Source: Thiosocius sp963759055 (GTDB taxonomy: Bacteria; Pseudomonadota; Gammaproteobacteria; Chromatiales; Chromatiaceae). From it: a stretch of 64,000 nucleotides of DNA. This document shows, one piece after another, positions 55,589-63,228 of the stretch. The position numbers were made by a program, and so were the translations under genes. Positions within the stretch are counted from its first letter, which is position 1. Each line of letters opens with the position of its first letter. Below the pieces are notes generated by a model. That model worked only from the letters and a program-made list of their open reading frames with translations, searched no databases and was not told where the DNA came from. The stretch spans positions 107,921 through 171,920 of the forward strand of contig CAVWYD010000018.1 in assembly GCA_963759055.1 (NCBI GenBank), given 5' to 3'.

Positions 55589-56540
55589 ATGCGACTGTTT
55601 AGACTGCTTTTCGTGTTGTTGCCTTTAACGGGCTTCCCCGTGCAGGCCGAAGAGATACTGGTCGGCACAGGGAGCAAGTCCGGCGTCTACTTTCAGGTCG
55701 GACGGTCAATCTGCCGCCTGGTCAACCGGAACATGGCGCAGACATCCTGCACACCTTTGGAGACCGCGGGCTCCGTCTCCAACCTGGCCAACGTCGAGGG
55801 AGGTTCTCTTGAGATTGGCATCGTCCAGTCGGACATCCAGCACCACGCGATGCATCGCAGCGGATCCTATCGGTTCGTCGATACCCCGCATGACAACCTG
55901 CGCTCGCTGTTCTCGCTGTATACCGAACCCTTTAACCTGATTGCCCGCAGCGATGCCGGCATATCGAGCCTGGACGACCTGAAAGGGAGAAGGATCAATA
56001 TCGGCAACATGGGTTCGGGACAACGGGCGACCATGGAGGTGGTGATGCGCGCCAAGGGCTGGAGCACCGATGACTTCCAACTGGCGACCGAATTGCCGGC
56101 GTCACAGCAATCGATGGCCCTGTGCCACAACCGGGTGCAGGCAATGGTCTACATGGCAGGCCATCCGAATCGTTCGATTTCCCAGGCAATAAAGCTGTGC
56201 AAAGCAATCCTGGTCGATGTTGCCGGTGCCGAGATAGAAAGGCTCGTATCCGAAAATCCCTACTATGCGCTATACATGGATCCCGGCAGGAACCTATCCC
56301 GGTGTCGAAAAGCCGGTAAAGACCTTCGGCACCCTGGCAACTGTCATATCGTCGTCTGATGTTGATGAGGACCTGGTTTACGGCATCGTCAAGACGGTTT
56401 TTGAGAATTTCGAGCGTTTCAAAAGGATGCACAAGGCGTTTCACGAGCTGCAGCCCGAAACAATGATCAGCAGGGGCCTGGCCGCTCCCCTGCACAAGGG
56501 CGCCGAACGTTACTATCGCGAACGGGGATGGATGCACTGA
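55589..56540 (+). CDS. TAXI-family TRAP solute-binding protein (frameshifted)
   Basis: Periplasmic receptor of TRAP-TAXI transporters. A signal peptide (LFRLLFVLLPLTGFPVQA) precedes ILVGTGSKSGVYFQVGRSICRLVN, GSVSNLANVEGGSLEIGIVQSD and RRINIGNMGSGQRATMEVVM, all family patterns. The frame breaks at about 56275-56280 (one extra base) between ENPYYALY and IPAGTYPGVEKPV; corrected length is 316 aa. The ribosome-binding site GGGAGG precedes the ATG. No TRAP permease gene is adjacent, so it is an orphan receptor here. Confidence 0.88.
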
Positions 56541-56601
56541 ACGCGATTGAAGCCGCGCCAAGCAGCCCCGGGATCAGGGGGCGCGAGGCGCGAATCTGCC
56601 T

Positions 56602-56775
56602 TCAGGATCCGCCTTGTGGCGTGGCTGCCGCGATCTTGTCTGCATACAACTCGGCCAGCGGGAGCCAGACCTCCTGAAACAGCAGCTGCTCTTTTTCATC
56701 ATCCGTGTCCGCGGACTCGATGATGTCGATTGCGCGTCGGTACAGATACTCCTCGAGTTCCAGCCTTTTGGTCAT
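56602..56775 (-). CDS. Small hypothetical protein, 57 aa
   Basis: ATG at 56775 preceded by AGGAGAATTCGG. The product is M-T-K-R-L-E-L-E-E-Y-L-Y-R-R-A-I-D-I-I-E, then an acidic turn (SADTDDEKEQ) and a second helix (QEVWLPLAELYADKIAA). It looks like a soluble two-helix protein. No family recognised. It lies on the same strand as, and about 175 bp downstream of, the next unknown gene. Confidence 0.6.
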   Translation of the reverse strand: MTKRLELEEYLYRRAIDIIESADTDDEKEQLLFQEVWLPLAELYADKIAAATPQGGS

Positions 56776-56867
56776 CCGAATTCTCCTGGCTCGGTAGTGG
56801 TTTGATTGTATGCGATCGTTGGACCAAGTCTCACCCGGCCGACTTTACGCCGGACAGCCTGTTTCAG

Positions 56868-56942
56868 CTTTTTTTTCCCTTTCGCTTTCCCTGCTTTTTC
56901 TGTTTTTCTTGTTTTTCTTTTTTTCGCCTTTTTTCGCCTCGT
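56868..56942. repeat. Pyrimidine/purine strand-asymmetric low-complexity tract
   Basis: About 75 bp almost entirely C and T on the plus strand (A and G on the minus), broken by short G/A islands. It lies directly after the stop of the 146-aa gene. In two minus-strand frames it would read as lysine-rich peptide, so it may be a displaced C-terminal tail or an mRNA end structure. Confidence 0.6.
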
Positions 56943-56950
56943 TCGATCCC

Positions 56951-57391
56951 TCAGCCCTCATGGCCGCGAAGGTCAGACGCTGCCGGTGCTGCTCCTTGTA
57001 TTTGCCCAAGCAGAACCAGGGCATCTTCGATGTACTCCTGAGAGGTGGTCTCATCGGTCAGATAGAGATGCAGGAGGTAAAGCCATTGCTCGTGGATCTC
57101 GCATTGTTCGCTGGCCCCAACATCCGCGAGCGGGCAGTCCGCACAGCGCAGATACTGGGTGCGGCTGGCGACGGTATTCCTTTCCCAGTCACGCCTGAAC
57201 CTGGCCGCATGTTCGGCGATCCACTCCATCGCCCGGGCACGGTGCTCGGCCTCCGGAAAGGGGGCAAGGTGTTTCCGCAAAGCCTTCAGCTGGCGCTGCA
57301 GGTACTCCTCGTTGGAAATGCCTTCGTCCTCCGTGTCCACGACGAATCGGAGGATGAGCGCCATAAAGGGGTCGTCAACAACGAACATCAT
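56951..57391 (-). CDS. Hypothetical protein with a CxxC...CxxH motif
   Basis: A 146-aa soluble, helix-rich protein. CADCPLADVGASEQCEIH offers three Cys and a His that could bind zinc or a cluster. No family recognised. The frame ends at GHEG; if one base is dropped just before, the reading would continue through the purine tract into a tail with KKGEKKKNKKNRK, ending at 56845. It is divergent from yjbQ. Confidence 0.6.
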   Translation of the reverse strand: MMFVVDDPFMALILRFVVDTEDEGISNEEYLQRQLKALRKHLAPFPEAEHRARAMEWIAEHAARFRRDWERNTVASRTQYLRCADCPLADVGASEQCEIHEQWLYLLHLYLTDETTSQEYIEDALVLLGQIQGAAPAASDLRGHEG

Positions 57392-57546
57392 GCCTGTCCG
57401 TATTGTTGTGGGGATATCCGGCCATCGCGGCAGACCCTAAACAGATTGCGATCCGCAACTCCCAAAAGCACTTCTCCGGGGCTTGCGACCCGGCCCAGTG
57501 TTCGAGGTTACACTGTATGCCGTTGCATCAGTACACGGCCGATAAA

Positions 57547-57960
57547 ATGATTTATCAGGAAACCATTCGCCAGCAGACGCAAGGACGCGGCACCTACGAC
57601 ATCACCGCACAGGTACGCGCGGCGGTGCGAAATGCGGCGATCCAGACCGGCCTGTGCCATCTGTTCCTGCAGCATACGAGTGCCTCTCTGATCATATGCG
57701 AAAACGCCGACCCGAGCGTGCGCAGTGACCTAGAGCGGTTCATCCTACGACTGGTACCCGACGGTGACCCGATCTATGACCACGTGCTGGAAGGGCCGGA
57801 CGACATGCCGGCGCATGTGCGGGCCATACTGACAAAAATGGAGATGACCCTGCCGGTCAGCAACGGGGATTGCGCCCTCGGCACTTGGCAGGGGGTTTAT
57901 CTGTACGAACATCGATATCACCCGCACGAACGGCGGGTGATTGTCACGATACGCGACTGA
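57547..57960 (+). CDS. yjbQ: YjbQ family (UPF0047) protein
   Basis: A 137-aa protein of the secondary thiamine-phosphate synthase/UPF0047 family. Family features: LCHLFLQHTSASLIICENADPSVRSDLE, GPDDMPAHVRAILT, SNGDCALGTWQGVYLYEHR. Start at MIYQETIRQ (57547) matches the family length; an in-frame ATG at 57517 would add ten residues. Physiological role not settled. Convergent with the IalB-like gene. Confidence 0.93.
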   Translation: MIYQETIRQQTQGRGTYDITAQVRAAVRNAAIQTGLCHLFLQHTSASLIICENADPSVRSDLERFILRLVPDGDPIYDHVLEGPDDMPAHVRAILTKMEMTLPVSNGDCALGTWQGVYLYEHRYHPHERRVIVTIRD

Positions 57961-58002
57961 AGACCGGTCGCATGGCCTTCAGCCGCGAATCATGCAGACA
58001 GT

Positions 58003-58506
58003 TTACTTTTTGAGCGAGGCCAGGGCCTTGGAAAAACCCTTGAGCGACAGCGGCAGACCGACCACTTGCTTGTTGGGCGCGGCCACACGGATCACCGCAT
58101 TTTCACCCTTTTTCATCGCCGTGACCATGTCCGGCGTCAGCGCGGTTGCTATCGTGGTACACCCTTCATTGGCACAGAGGAAGTAAGCGAGCTTGATCGG
58201 CTCCACCCCCTCCATCACCAGGGCGGCACCCGGCGGCAAGAGCGATCCAAGCGGTACTGTCACCACGATCAGCGGGTCGCCCTGACCCTCGCGGTAAGCG
58301 ATTCGCGCCCCCAATACCAGCTGGCCGCCCTCTTTTTTGGTTACGTTTTGAAACACGTAACAGAGCTCCTGTTCGCCATCGGGAGACTTGTCGCACTTGT
58401 ACCCCCAATCGCCGTAGGTCACGGGCTCGGCGTCTGCCGCCAACGTCGCCTGGGAAAGCATTGAACCGGCGAGGAGCAGGAGGAAAGTGGGAAAAATTCT
58501 ACGCAT
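58003..58506 (-). CDS. Invasion-associated locus B (IalB) family protein
   Basis: A 167-aa periplasmic protein with a signal peptide (FLLLLAGSMLSQATLA). The mature start YGDWGYKCDKSPDGEQELCYVFQ and the later FLCANEGCTTIATALT carry the four conserved cysteines of the IalB family, likely two disulfides. Despite the name, IalB proteins are widespread in free-living bacteria and their role is unclear. Confidence 0.88.
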   Translation of the reverse strand: MRRIFPTFLLLLAGSMLSQATLAADAEPVTYGDWGYKCDKSPDGEQELCYVFQNVTKKEGGQLVLGARIAYREGQGDPLIVVTVPLGSLLPPGAALVMEGVEPIKLAYFLCANEGCTTIATALTPDMVTAMKKGENAVIRVAAPNKQVVGLPLSLKGFSKALASLKK

Positions 58507-58652
58507 CGTGCAATCCATATCGTATCTAAATGTGCGCGCAGTCTACCGAGAAACTGCCCCGACGAGAATGACCGTGACTCCGACCCAGGATTCCCGTGCC
58601 CCTTGCGGATACGACCGGCCCAGCGAATGCAGGCATACGGCTTGCGCATTAA

Positions 58653-58689
58653 TTAGTCAATAACTATCGATCCATTAGAACATTCATCA
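58653..58689 (+). promoter_or_regulatory. OxyR-like operator upstream of the peroxiredoxin-glutaredoxin gene
   Basis: TTAG-N7-CTAT-N7-TTAG-N7-ATCA matches the four-element spacing of the OxyR consensus (ATAG-N7-CTAT-N7-ATAG-N7-CTAT). The first three elements agree at 3/4, 4/4 and 3/4 bases; the fourth is poor. It lies about 75 bp before the gene start in a 256-bp gap, with GATACT as a possible -10 further down. Confidence 0.55.
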
Positions 58690-58762
58690 TTTCACCAATC
58701 GACGACGGGGCCCGATACTACACGCACTGAAATGTAAAGCCCGTCAACAATGGAGAAACACA

Positions 58763-59515
58763 ATGAATCTGCAAAATCGCGAAGGCAAACCCGTCCCGAA
58801 CGTCGTTTTCCGCACCCGACGAGACCACGAATGGGTGGATGTGACCTCGGACGAGGTGTTCAAGGGCAAGACCGTGGTGGTGTTTGCCCTGCCCGGCGCC
58901 TTCACGCCAACCTGCTCCTCGACCCATGTGCCGCGGTACAACCAGCTGGCTCCGGCGCTCAAGCGCAACGGTGTCGACGAAGTGATCTGTATCTCGGTCA
59001 ACGATGCTTTCGTCATGAACGAGTGGCGGGCCGAGCAAAAGGCCCACAACATCACTTTCCTGCCAGACGGCAACGGTGAGTTCAGCCGCGGCATGGGCAT
59101 GCTGGTTTCCAAAGAGAATCTGGGCTTCGGCGATCGTTCCTGGCGCTATTCCATGCTGGTGAAAGACGGCGTGGTCGAAAAGATGTTCGTGGAGCCGGAC
59201 CGCCCGGGCGACCCTTTCGAGGTCTCCGACGCGGACACCATGCTTGCCTACATCGCGCCAGCGGCGAGCAAGCCGCTCGATGTCACGGTTTTTGCCCGCG
59301 AGGGCTGCCCCCATTGCGTGCGGGCCAAAGGGATGCTGCGTGACGCAGGCATCCAGTTTGACGAACTGGCGCTGAACCGCGATTACGGCGAAGTCACGCT
59401 GCGCGCGGTCGCCGGTGCGTCCATGGTCCCGCAGGTGTTTATCAACGGTAGGCATATCGGCGGCTCGGATGAACTCGAGACGTATCTGGCGGAGCACACC
59501 AGGGCCGCGGCCTGA
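58763..59515 (+). CDS. Hybrid peroxiredoxin-glutaredoxin
   Basis: Glutathione-dependent peroxidase reducing H2O2 and organic peroxides. Residues 1-165 are a Prx5-type peroxiredoxin with PGAFTPTCSSTHVP (peroxidatic Cys); residues 172-250 are a glutaredoxin with active site CPHC and the GSH-binding MVPQVFINGRHIGGSDEL. At 250 aa this is the PGdx fusion known from Haemophilus, Neisseria and Chromatium. It is followed 65 bp later by glutathione reductase, which regenerates its electron donor. Confidence 0.96.
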   Translation: MNLQNREGKPVPNVVFRTRRDHEWVDVTSDEVFKGKTVVVFALPGAFTPTCSSTHVPRYNQLAPALKRNGVDEVICISVNDAFVMNEWRAEQKAHNITFLPDGNGEFSRGMGMLVSKENLGFGDRSWRYSMLVKDGVVEKMFVEPDRPGDPFEVSDADTMLAYIAPAASKPLDVTVFAREGCPHCVRAKGMLRDAGIQFDELALNRDYGEVTLRAVAGASMVPQVFINGRHIGGSDELETYLAEHTRAAA

Positions 59516-59580
59516 GGAAAGAATGTTCGGTGCGGACGGGTCTTCCGTCCGTACCGACCGATGAAACCGGGAGCAAGACA

Positions 59581-60990
59581 ATGAATACACAGTACGACCT
59601 GATCGCCATCGGCGGCGGCAGTGGTGGCCTCGCGGTTGCCGAAAAGGCGGCCCAGCTGGGAAGGAAGGTTGCCGTGATCGAGTCGGCCAAGATTGGCGGC
59701 ACCTGTGTGAACAACGGCTGTGTGCCCAAGAAGGTGATGTGGTACGCAGCCAACCTGGCACACGCCGTCGATGCTGCGAACGACTTTGGCATCCCCACAC
59801 AGCGCGGTCCGACCAATTGGGCGAAACTGGTCGCCGGTCGCCGGGAATACATCGACAAGATCAAGCGCTACTGGGACGGTTACGTTGTCGAAACCGGCAT
59901 GACGCGGATCGACGGCACCGCCCGATTCGTCGATGCGCAAACCATCGACGTGGACGGTCAGCAGTACACGGCCGACCACATCGTCATCGCGACCGGCGGG
60001 CGCCCGATCGTTCCCCCGGTGCCGGGCGCGGAGCTGGGAATCACCTCGGATGGTTTCTTCGAATTGGCCGAACAACCGCGCAAGGTCGCGATCATCGGCG
60101 CCGGGTACATTGGCGTGGAGCTCGCCGGGGTGTTGCGCGCGCTGGGCTCCGAGGTGACCGTGGTCGCACTCGAGGCGCGGGTCCTGGAGACCTTCGATGA
60201 CATGATCAGCGAGGTGCTGATGGATGAGATGCGCAAGCAGGGAATCGATCTGCATCTTTGCTTCCAGGTCGCCGGGCTGGCCAAGACCGACCGGGGTATT
60301 GCGCTGGATGCCAGCGACGGTGAGCGCCTGGACGGCTTCGATTGCGTGATCTGGGCCGTTGGGCGTTCACCGAACACGCGAGACCTCGATCTGGACAAGG
60401 CGGGCGTGGAGACCCGCGCCAATGGGCTTGTGCCGACCGATGAGTTTCAAAACACCAATGTGCCCGGTGTGTATGCGATCGGCGATATCACGGGCCGCGC
60501 ACCACTGACACCGGTCGCGATCGCTGCAGGACGTCGTCTGGCCGCACGCCTGTTCGACGGCCAATCGGAAAGCCGGTTGGATTACCAGAACATCCCCAGT
60601 GTGGTTTTTTCGCATCCGCCGATCGGTACGGTCGGCCTGACCGAAAGGCAGGCGCGTGCTCAGCATGACAGGGTCACCGTGTACAAGACCGATTTCACAC
60701 CCATGCGCCATGCGCTTTCGGCGCACGGGGTCAAGACGGCCATGAAGCTGGTCTGTGTCGGCGAAAAGCAGCGCGTGGCAGGCATTCACCTGATCGGCGA
60801 CAACGTCGACGAGATGCTGCAAGGCTTTGCCGTGGCGGTGAAGATGGGTGCGACCAAGGCGGATTTTGACAGCACGGTCGCGGTTCACCCGATAAGCGCC
60901 GAGGAACTGGTCACGATGAACACCCCGGAGCCCGAGCCACATGAGCACCACTGCGTGGATTGCGGCACCGAATGGAAAGAGGTGGGCTGA
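59581..60990 (+). CDS. gor: Glutathione-disulfide reductase with C-terminal CxxC tail
   Basis: NADPH-dependent reduction of GSSG. The 469-aa flavoprotein has FAD-binding GGGSGGLAVAEKAA, redox motif GGTCVNNGCVPKK, NADPH-binding GAGYIGVELAGVL, FAD motif YAIGDITGRAPLTPVA and the catalytic His/Glu of the other subunit in VHPISAEELV. After the normal end come about 20 residues rich in His with CVDCGTEW. The ATG at 59581 starts the FAD motif as usual. Probably cotranscribed with the peroxiredoxin-glutaredoxin. Confidence 0.95.
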   Translation: MNTQYDLIAIGGGSGGLAVAEKAAQLGRKVAVIESAKIGGTCVNNGCVPKKVMWYAANLAHAVDAANDFGIPTQRGPTNWAKLVAGRREYIDKIKRYWDGYVVETGMTRIDGTARFVDAQTIDVDGQQYTADHIVIATGGRPIVPPVPGAELGITSDGFFELAEQPRKVAIIGAGYIGVELAGVLRALGSEVTVVALEARVLETFDDMISEVLMDEMRKQGIDLHLCFQVAGLAKTDRGIALDASDGERLDGFDCVIWAVGRSPNTRDLDLDKAGVETRANGLVPTDEFQNTNVPGVYAIGDITGRAPLTPVAIAAGRRLAARLFDGQSESRLDYQNIPSVVFSHPPIGTVGLTERQARAQHDRVTVYKTDFTPMRHALSAHGVKTAMKLVCVGEKQRVAGIHLIGDNVDEMLQGFAVAVKMGATKADFDSTVAVHPISAEELVTMNTPEPEPHEHHCVDCGTEWKEVG

Positions 60991-61098
60991 CCGCCTGCCG
61001 GTGGGCGGGGGTGAAATTGCCGCGCCGTGGTCAAATGTCAATGCGCCTGCGCGTAGCCGCCGGCAAGCTGGAGCTGAAGGCGTAAAGGAGTATGGGCG

Positions 61099-61272
61099 AT
61101 GCTGGTTCTCACCCGCAGCGAAGGTCAGTCGATTCTTATCGGTGACGGCGTCAAGGTTAAGGTGGTCAGCACCAAAGGTGGTCAGGTACGCTTTGGTATC
61201 GATGCACCACGTGACGTGACGATTCTCCGTGAAGAAGTCGGCAAGAGAAACGCCCGAAAAGATCCTGCTTAG
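61099..61272 (+). CDS. csrA: Carbon storage regulator CsrA
   Basis: RNA-binding post-transcriptional regulator that binds GGA motifs in leader mRNAs. The 57-aa product runs M-L-V-L-T-R-S-E-G-Q-S, then ILIGDGVKVKVV, GGQVRFGIDAPRDVTILREEV. The RNA-contact residues (N-terminal LTR, and the VRFGIDAP/REEV parts) are present. The ribosome-binding site AAGGAG is 8 bp before the ATG. The 3' end overlaps the following transpeptidase frame by 44 bp. Confidence 0.95.
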   Translation: MLVLTRSEGQSILIGDGVKVKVVSTKGGQVRFGIDAPRDVTILREEVGKRNARKDPA

Positions 61273-61852
61273 TCCCGGCCGGGGCGCAGCAAACAGGCAT
61301 TTTTCGGTCTCGCTTGTATTCGCCTGTCTTTTGCCAACCCTGGCATCCGCAGCGGGTATCGGGCCTCAGAGCGAACCCTGGCTGCTCGTTGACACGAGCA
61401 AGCTCACCCTGACGGTCATGCAGGACGACCATCCGCGGATGACCCTGCACAATATCGCCATCGGGCGTTATGGCACCAGCCTGGAAAAGCGTCGGGGTGA
61501 CAAGAAGACCCCTCTGGGGCAATTCCGCATCACCAGGATCCGCCGCGAAACAAACTTCCACCGCTTCATCGGACTGGACTATCCCGGGATTGAACACGCC
61601 GAAAAGGGTCGCCGGGAGGGCGTCATCAGTCAGCGCGAGCTCCAGGCCATACTTCGCGCCCATCGCCTGGGCAAGCCCCCGCCCCAGCACACGGCGCTGG
61701 GCGGCAATATCGGCATTCATGGCTTGGGCCAAGGCGACCTCCGACTGCACGAGACCATGAACTGGACCCGCGGCTGCGTCGCGCTCACAGACGAACAGGT
61801 GGATGCCCTGATGTCTTGGGCGCGCGTCGGCATGAAAGTGGAAATCCGCTGA
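61229..61852 (+). CDS. L,D-transpeptidase family protein (YkuD domain)
   Basis: A 207-aa exported transpeptidase. The N-terminus starts at a GTG inside csrA and includes a hydrophobic signal (VSLVFACLLPTLASA). The catalytic domain begins WLLVDTSKLTLTVMQDD; GNIGIHGLGQGD and TMNWTRGCVALTDEQVDAL hold the catalytic His, Arg and Cys of YkuD enzymes. No ATG gives a full signal peptide, so the GTG is used, with moderate certainty. It precedes a Lpp-like lipoprotein gene. Confidence 0.85.
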   Translation: MKKSARETPEKILLSPGRGAANRHFSVSLVFACLLPTLASAAGIGPQSEPWLLVDTSKLTLTVMQDDHPRMTLHNIAIGRYGTSLEKRRGDKKTPLGQFRITRIRRETNFHRFIGLDYPGIEHAEKGRREGVISQRELQAILRAHRLGKPPPQHTALGGNIGIHGLGQGDLRLHETMNWTRGCVALTDEQVDALMSWARVGMKVEIR

Positions 61853-61937
61853 GGCGTGCTTTAATCTGCCGACAATCCCTTGATATTGGTAGGGATAAAT
61901 CCGGCAGTTCTTAATACCGCAATGAGAGGACGCATTG

Positions 61938-62195
61938 ATGAAGACAGCCCCAACCAGAACCCTAGTCATGCTGGCCGCGAGCGGCCTGTTGTTTGGTTGC
62001 GCTACGGCTCAACAGAAGGATCTGCAAAATCAGCTCAACGAGGTTCGTGCAATCGCAGAGAAGGCGGCCGCCGACGCCGCGGCTGCGCAGTCCCGCGCTG
62101 ATGCCGCAATGGACACCGCATCCAGCGCCAAGGCCCAGTCGGAACAGACCGAAGCCAAGATCGACCGGATGTTCAAGAAGGCGATGTACAAGTAG
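61938..62195 (+). CDS. Alanine-zipper lipoprotein (Lpp/OprI-like)
   Basis: An 85-aa outer-membrane lipoprotein. A signal with lipobox LLFGC (Cys near residue 21) leads to one long coiled coil with heptad-like alanines (EKAAADAAAAQSRADAAMDTASSAKAQSE). It ends MFKKAMYK, a C-terminal Lys as in Braun lipoprotein, the residue linked to peptidoglycan by L,D-transpeptidases. Two such enzymes flank it. Confidence 0.88.
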   Translation: MKTAPTRTLVMLAASGLLFGCATAQQKDLQNQLNEVRAIAEKAAADAAAAQSRADAAMDTASSAKAQSEQTEAKIDRMFKKAMYK

Positions 62196-62256
62196 GCTTT
62201 CTGTAGGCACCTTCCTTCCCCTCGGTCGGCAGCCGGCGGTAAAGGTCAGCCAGTCA

Positions 62257-63223
62257 TCAACGGAACAGGGGGTTGGTGATCGGACGCCCAATGAGGCCCG
62301 GTCTCGAAACCGCGACCGGGACCCCATGCATTTCATCCACGGCCCGGCGCAGGGCGCGCCCGTCCAGAACCACGGGATATTTCTTCAGTTCGGTGTAGAC
62401 GTGCTCCAGGGTATATCGCAGCAGATCACGCTGGGGTGTGGGATCCTCATCCAGCGGTGGATGAACCTCGACATAGAGCACGCCATCCTGCCAGCCGGTC
62501 TTGACCGGCTGGTTCAGGATCTGAACCGGCGTACCCACGGCGACCCGGTCGAACAGCTCGGCGATGTCCTCCGGCAGCAGCCTGATGCATCCATGGGTCA
62601 CCCGCATCCCGACGCCATAAGGTTTGTTGGTGCCGTGGATCAGGTAGCCGGGCAGGCCCAGGCGGAGGGCATAGGCCCCCAGGGGGTTGTCGGGCCCCGG
62701 GAGGCACCAGCTCCGGTACCACCTCGCCCTCGGCCGCGGCCTCCTGCCGGACCGATTCAGGCGGATGCCAGCTCGGATTGGGCTGCTTGTGAATAATGCG
62801 GGTCGCGCCGAGGGGGGTCTTCCAGTCCATGCGCCCAATGCTTACCGGATAGGTATCCACTGCCCCGGGGGTGCTCCCGACGGCTGCGCGGAAGTGGTAA
62901 ATCCGCATCTCGGGAAGGTTCAGCACAATACCCCGGCGCCGCGCGTCCGGCAGGATATAGTGACTTGGAATCACCACCGGCTCACCCTCTACGGGTAGCC
63001 ATCGGTCCACCATGGGATTGGCGAGCCGGATTTCTTCCTGGCCCACGTCATGAATGCGCGCGATATCGAGCAGCGTCTCGTCGCGGCTGGCCCGCACCAG
63101 CTGCAGTCCGCCAATCAGATCGTTACCCGCGGGAGGTAAAGGGTAGCTTGTGGCGCCAAGACCCCCGGCATACAGCAGGGTGATCGCAGGCAACATGAGA
63201 TAGAAGAAAGGGCACCGCTTCAT
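62257..63223 (-). CDS. L,D-transpeptidase with LysM domain, ErfK/YbiS type (frameshifted)
   Basis: A 321-aa protein after removing one base from the four-C run at 62695-62698. A signal peptide is followed by a LysM peptidoglycan-binding region (LQLVRASRDETLLDIARIHDVGQEEIRLANP), then YkuD domain parts IVLNLPEMRIYHF, MDWKTPLGAT and, after the break, GYLIHGTNKPYGVGMRVTHGCIRLLPEDI with the catalytic His and Cys. Closest in layout to the E. coli enzymes (ErfK, YbiS, YcfS) that attach Lpp to peptidoglycan. Convergent with the lipoprotein gene. Confidence 0.88.
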
Positions 63224-63228
63224 CGCAA

